Positions 60,876 through 64,000 of a DNA stretch of 64,000 nucleotides are shown in pieces. The stretch is from positions 248,001-312,000 of the forward strand of contig JALWTD010000018.1 of the NCBI GenBank assembly GCA_027082925.1, given 5' to 3'. The position numbers and the translations under genes are program-made. Numbering within the stretch: position 1 is the first letter of the stretch; each line of letters starts with the position of its first letter. The stretch is from Flavobacteriaceae bacterium. Its GTDB lineage: Bacteria; Bacteroidota; Bacteroidia; Flavobacteriales; Flavobacteriaceae. The notes under the pieces are model-generated. The model searched no databases, had not been told where the DNA came from, and worked only from the letters and a program-made list of their open reading frames with translations.

Positions 60876-63359
60876 ATGGCAAAAAATTTAGTAATAGTAG
60901 AGTCTCCTGCAAAGGCAAAAACAATAGAAAAATTTTTAGGAAAAGATTTTCAAGTCGAATCAAGTTTTGGACATATTGCAGACTTGCCTTCAAAAGAGAT
61001 AGGGATTGATGTAGAAGGTGATTTTAAGCCAAAATATACCGTTTCTTCCGATAAAAAGGCAGTTGTAAAAAAATTAAAAGATTTAGCCAAAAAAGCCGAT
61101 ACGGTTTGGTTAGCTTCCGATGAAGATAGAGAAGGAGAAGCTATTGCATGGCACTTATACGAACAATTAAAGTTAAAAGAAGCCGATACAAAACGTATTG
61201 TTTTTCACGAGATTACCAAAAAAGCCATACTAAATGCTGTTGAAAACCCTAGAGGTATCAATTACAATTTGGTAAATGCACAACAAGCACGTAGAGTATT
61301 AGACAGACTTGTTGGGTACGAACTTTCTCCTGTGCTGTGGCGAAAAATAAAAAGCGGTTTATCTGCAGGTCGTGTTCAATCGGTAGCCGTTAGGTTAATT
61401 GTAGAACGTGAGCGAGAAATAATAAACTTCAAGCCAAAAGCATCATTTAAAGTAGTTGCAGAGTTTATTACAAAAGAAGGTAAAAAGTTTAGAGCATCAC
61501 TACCTAAAAACTTTGAAACCAAACAAGAAGCATCACAATTTTTAAATCAATGTATTGGTGCAAACTTTGAGGTTTCCGATTTACAACAAAAACCCGCTAA
61601 AAAATCACCTGCACCACCATTTACCACTTCAACATTACAACAAGAAGCTTCTAGAAAATTGTATTTTCCGGTAGCAAAAACAATGATGGTTGCTCAGCGT
61701 TTGTATGAGGCAGGACTTATTACTTATATGAGAACAGACAGTGTAAACCTTTCAGATGATGCAAAGGCCGATGCACAACAAGAAATTAGTAATTCGTACG
61801 GAGAAGCTTACAGTCACCCAAGAAATTTTAATACAAAATCTAAAGGAGCTCAAGAAGCTCACGAAGCCATTAGACCTACAAATATAAGCCGTCATACTGT
61901 TTCTGTTGATTACGACCAAGATAGGTTGTATAACCTTATTTGGAAACGAACAATAGCTTCGCAAATGAGCGATGCTCAGTTAGAACGTACAAATGTTAAA
62001 ATAAGCAACTCTAATAACAATACTCTTTTTGTAGCCAACGGCGAAATGATAAAGTTTGAAGGGTTTTTAAAAGTTTATTTAGAAGGAACAGACAACGAAG
62101 AAGAAGAGCAAGCAGGAATGTTGCCAAAACTTTCTGTAGGAGATACAGTGTCAAATGAGTACATTCAAGCTACAGAGCGATATACAAAAGCACCTTATAG
62201 GTTTACCGAAGCATCGTTGGTAAAACGCTTAGAAGAATTAGGAATAGGACGCCCTTCTACTTATGCACCAACAATTTCAACCATCCAGCGTAGAGAATAC
62301 ATAGTAAAAGGAACTGTTGAAGGTGTTGATAGAACCTATATACAACTAAAATTAGAGGCAGGTAAAGTTGTAGAAGAACAAAAAACAGAAAAAGTAGGCT
62401 CAGACAAAGGGAAATTAATACCAACAGATATTGGAAATATTGTAAACGACTTTTTGGTTAAAAACTTTTCTGATATTTTAGATTTCGGTTTTACGGCAAA
62501 AGTAGAATCTCAGTTTGATGAAATAGCTAAAGGAAAAGAAGACTGGATAGCTATGATAAAAGATTTTTACAGCACTTTTCATCCTATGGTAGAAGATGTG
62601 GCGGCAAATGCAGAAAGAGCCAAAGGAGAACGTCTTTTAGGAATAGATCCCGAAAGTGGTAAAAATGTATATGCTCGTTTAGGAAGGTTTGGCGCAATGG
62701 TACAAATTGGAGAAGCTACAGACGATGAAAAACCACGATTTGCAAGCTTGCAAGGAAACCAAACCATAACCTCAATTACTTTTGAAGAAGCTATGGACCT
62801 TTTTAAACTCCCCAAAACAATAGGAGGCTACAAAGGAATTGATGTAATTGTTGCAAACGGTAGATTTGGACCATATATAAAGTACGATAAAATGTTCGTA
62901 TCTATACCAAAAGGAGAAAACCCAATGGCTATCGATATCAATAGAGCAATAGAACTTATACAAGAAAAGCAACAAGCAGATGCTCCAATTGCAACGTATG
63001 AAAATTTACCTGTTCAAAAAGGTGTAGGTCGTTTTGGACCATACATTAAGTGGAATGGCATGTTTATTAATGTAAATAAAAAATACGATTTTGATAATTT
63101 ATCACAATCTGATATTGAGACTCTCATTGAAGACAAAAAGCGCAAAGACATAGAAAAAGTAATTCACAACTGGGAAGAAGAAGGTATTAGAGTAGAAAAG
63201 GCACGCTGGGGAAGATCAAATATTATCAAAGGAAAGCAAAAAATAGAACTCCCAAAAACGATAAATGCAAGCGAGTTAACCCTAGATGAAGTAAAAGAAA
63301 TTATCGAAAAAAACACAAAGAAAAAGAAAACAACCAAACGTAAAACAGCTAAAAAGTAA
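60876..63359 (+). CDS. topA: DNA topoisomerase I
   Basis: Type IA topoisomerase of 827 aa that relaxes negative supercoils. Toprim domain at the N-terminus (LVIVESPAKAKTIEKFLG, ASDEDREGEAIAWHL); active-site Tyr284 in ITYMRTDS; RPTNISR and the GIGRPSTYAPTISTIQ motif follow. The C-terminal part carries three GRFG repeats (GRFGAMVQIG, GRFGPYIKYD, GRFGPYIKWN) instead of zinc ribbons, and ends in a Lys-rich tail (KKKTTKRKTAKK). This is the usual Bacteroidota form. The next gene begins 48 nt after the stop. Confidence 0.96.
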   Translation: MAKNLVIVESPAKAKTIEKFLGKDFQVESSFGHIADLPSKEIGIDVEGDFKPKYTVSSDKKAVVKKLKDLAKKADTVWLASDEDREGEAIAWHLYEQLKLKEADTKRIVFHEITKKAILNAVENPRGINYNLVNAQQARRVLDRLVGYELSPVLWRKIKSGLSAGRVQSVAVRLIVEREREIINFKPKASFKVVAEFITKEGKKFRASLPKNFETKQEASQFLNQCIGANFEVSDLQQKPAKKSPAPPFTTSTLQQEASRKLYFPVAKTMMVAQRLYEAGLITYMRTDSVNLSDDAKADAQQEISNSYGEAYSHPRNFNTKSKGAQEAHEAIRPTNISRHTVSVDYDQDRLYNLIWKRTIASQMSDAQLERTNVKISNSNNNTLFVANGEMIKFEGFLKVYLEGTDNEEEEQAGMLPKLSVGDTVSNEYIQATERYTKAPYRFTEASLVKRLEELGIGRPSTYAPTISTIQRREYIVKGTVEGVDRTYIQLKLEAGKVVEEQKTEKVGSDKGKLIPTDIGNIVNDFLVKNFSDILDFGFTAKVESQFDEIAKGKEDWIAMIKDFYSTFHPMVEDVAANAERAKGERLLGIDPESGKNVYARLGRFGAMVQIGEATDDEKPRFASLQGNQTITSITFEEAMDLFKLPKTIGGYKGIDVIVANGRFGPYIKYDKMFVSIPKGENPMAIDINRAIELIQEKQQADAPIATYENLPVQKGVGRFGPYIKWNGMFINVNKKYDFDNLSQSDIETLIEDKKRKDIEKVIHNWEEEGIRVEKARWGRSNIIKGKQKIELPKTINASELTLDEVKEIIEKNTKKKKTTKRKTAKK

Positions 63360-63407
63360 TATTTTTGTTATATTGCCAACGAAAAAGATATTTTTACCCC
63401 AAAAAAG

Positions 63408-64000
63408 ATGAATTTCGAATACCTAAAACCCATAGACGAAACGTTGTTCGCATTTGCGAATGCGCAACCTAATCAATCTTTTGGTAAGAGTATAGAAATT
63501 TATTCTTCACTAGAACATTTCCCAGATTTAGAAAACAAAAAAATAGCCTTAATTGGAGTTGAGGAAGGAAGAGCTGCCGTGAATAATCACGAAACAGGCA
63601 GTTGTTTAGATGAGGTTAGAAAAGAACTTTATAAACTCTATTTAGGAAATTGGCCAATTAGCGTTGCCGATTTAGGAAATATTCAACAAGGAAACACCAT
63701 TGAAGATACCTACTTTGCCTTAAAAGAAATAGTTACCTATTTAGTAAAGAACAATATAATACCCGTAATTATTGGAGGAGGTCAAGATTTAACCTACGCA
63801 AATTACAGAGCTTATGATGTACTTGAACAAACGGTAAACATGGTAGCTGTTGATAATAAATTTGATTTGGGTACTATTGAAGAAGAATTATCTTCTCAAT
63901 CTTACTTGAGTAAAATAGTAATGAATGAGCCTAACAACTTATTTAACTTTAGTAATATAGGTTATCAAACCTACTTTAATTCTCAAGATGAGATAGATTT
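63408..64000 (+). CDS. Arginase/formimidoylglutamase-fold protein with degenerate metal site (partial)
   Basis: The first 197 codons are present; the gene runs off the right edge. The fold is the ureohydrolase type: IALIGVEEGRAA, IIGGGQDLTYANY and MVAVDNKFDLG are the arginase landmark segments. In active enzymes these read GGDH(S) and DAHxD, with His and Asp binding Mn. Here the His is replaced by Gln126 and the DAHxD motif reads D149-N-K-F-D153, so catalysis is doubtful. It lies 48 nt after topA. In flavobacteria a gene like this often precedes gldKLMN of the T9SS; this is outside the window. Confidence 0.8.
   Translation, partial: MNFEYLKPIDETLFAFANAQPNQSFGKSIEIYSSLEHFPDLENKKIALIGVEEGRAAVNNHETGSCLDEVRKELYKLYLGNWPISVADLGNIQQGNTIEDTYFALKEIVTYLVKNNIIPVIIGGGQDLTYANYRAYDVLEQTVNMVAVDNKFDLGTIEEELSSQSYLSKIVMNEPNNLFNFSNIGYQTYFNSQDEID

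Overview
The window is AT-rich, gene-dense chromosomal DNA from a member of the Bacteroidota, almost certainly family Flavobacteriaceae. The evidence is: promoters that match the Bacteroidota form TTG-N19-TAnnTTTG; a small primary sigma factor of 287 aa; type IX secretion (T9SS) components (a PorT-like protein and a protein with a type A C-terminal sorting domain); exosortase XrtF with its associated membrane protein; a TamA-like lipoprotein; and the long FtsZ typical of flavobacteria. No phage, insertion sequence, CRISPR array or other obvious mobile element was found. Genus cannot be assigned from the sequence alone.

Layout. 1-1467 (minus): start of an RluA-type pseudouridine synthase, engB and an alpha/beta hydrolase. 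1678-17010 (plus): an unbroken division and cell wall (dcw) cluster, mraZ-rsmH-ftsL-ftsI-murE-mraY-murD-ftsW-murG-murC-ftsQ-ftsA-ftsZ, preceded by three GTGGG MraZ boxes and closed by a terminator. 17133-17662: a YqeY-like gene and tRNA-Arg. 17720-25396 (minus): an unknown 133-aa protein with a long, possibly structured leader, a molybdate transport operon (modA, a TOBE protein, modB, modC) behind rpe, then rpoD, pnp and rpsO. 25591-26409 (plus): an unknown lipoprotein. 26473-31096 (minus): accD, fbaA and a TamL-like Omp85 lipoprotein. 31175-31903 (plus): a SPOUT RNA methyltransferase. 31900-36734 (minus): a porT-like gene, ubiE/menG, a NifU-like gene, an OMPP1/FadL-type porin and a Tyr-rich/Arg-rich lipoprotein. 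36840-38748 (plus): proS, tRNA-Glu, rpsT. 38827-44321 (minus): the rod-shape operon mreB-mreC-mreD-mrdA-rodA. 44377-46719 (minus): purH, a tiny ORF and a GAF protein. 46760-48322 (plus): xrtF, its partner and a heavy-metal-binding lipoprotein with a Cys-rich tail. 48407-57446 (minus): groEL-groES, then miaB, a sigma-54-type activator, lptE, a TPR-like gene and secG, then a response regulator and a 7TM sensor kinase. 57591-60641 (plus): a three-gene surface operon (T9SS cargo, beta-barrel, fibre-like protein). 60876-64000 (plus): topA and the start of an arginase-fold gene whose metal ligands look degenerate.

How the genes work together. Two large blocks build the envelope: dcw for septal wall synthesis and mre/mrd/rod for elongation. 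Other envelope genes (TamL-like, LptE, PorT, SecG, OMPP1) concern export and outer-membrane assembly. The rest is mostly core information processing and metabolism.

The least explained parts are the 57591-60641 surface operon next to a two-component system, the leader at 18122-18275, the metallothionein-like lipoprotein at 47897, the Tyr-rich/Arg-rich lipoprotein at 35712 and the degenerate arginase-fold protein at the right edge. Promoter and terminator calls were made by eye. Function calls rest on recognised motifs and family knowledge; no database search was run.
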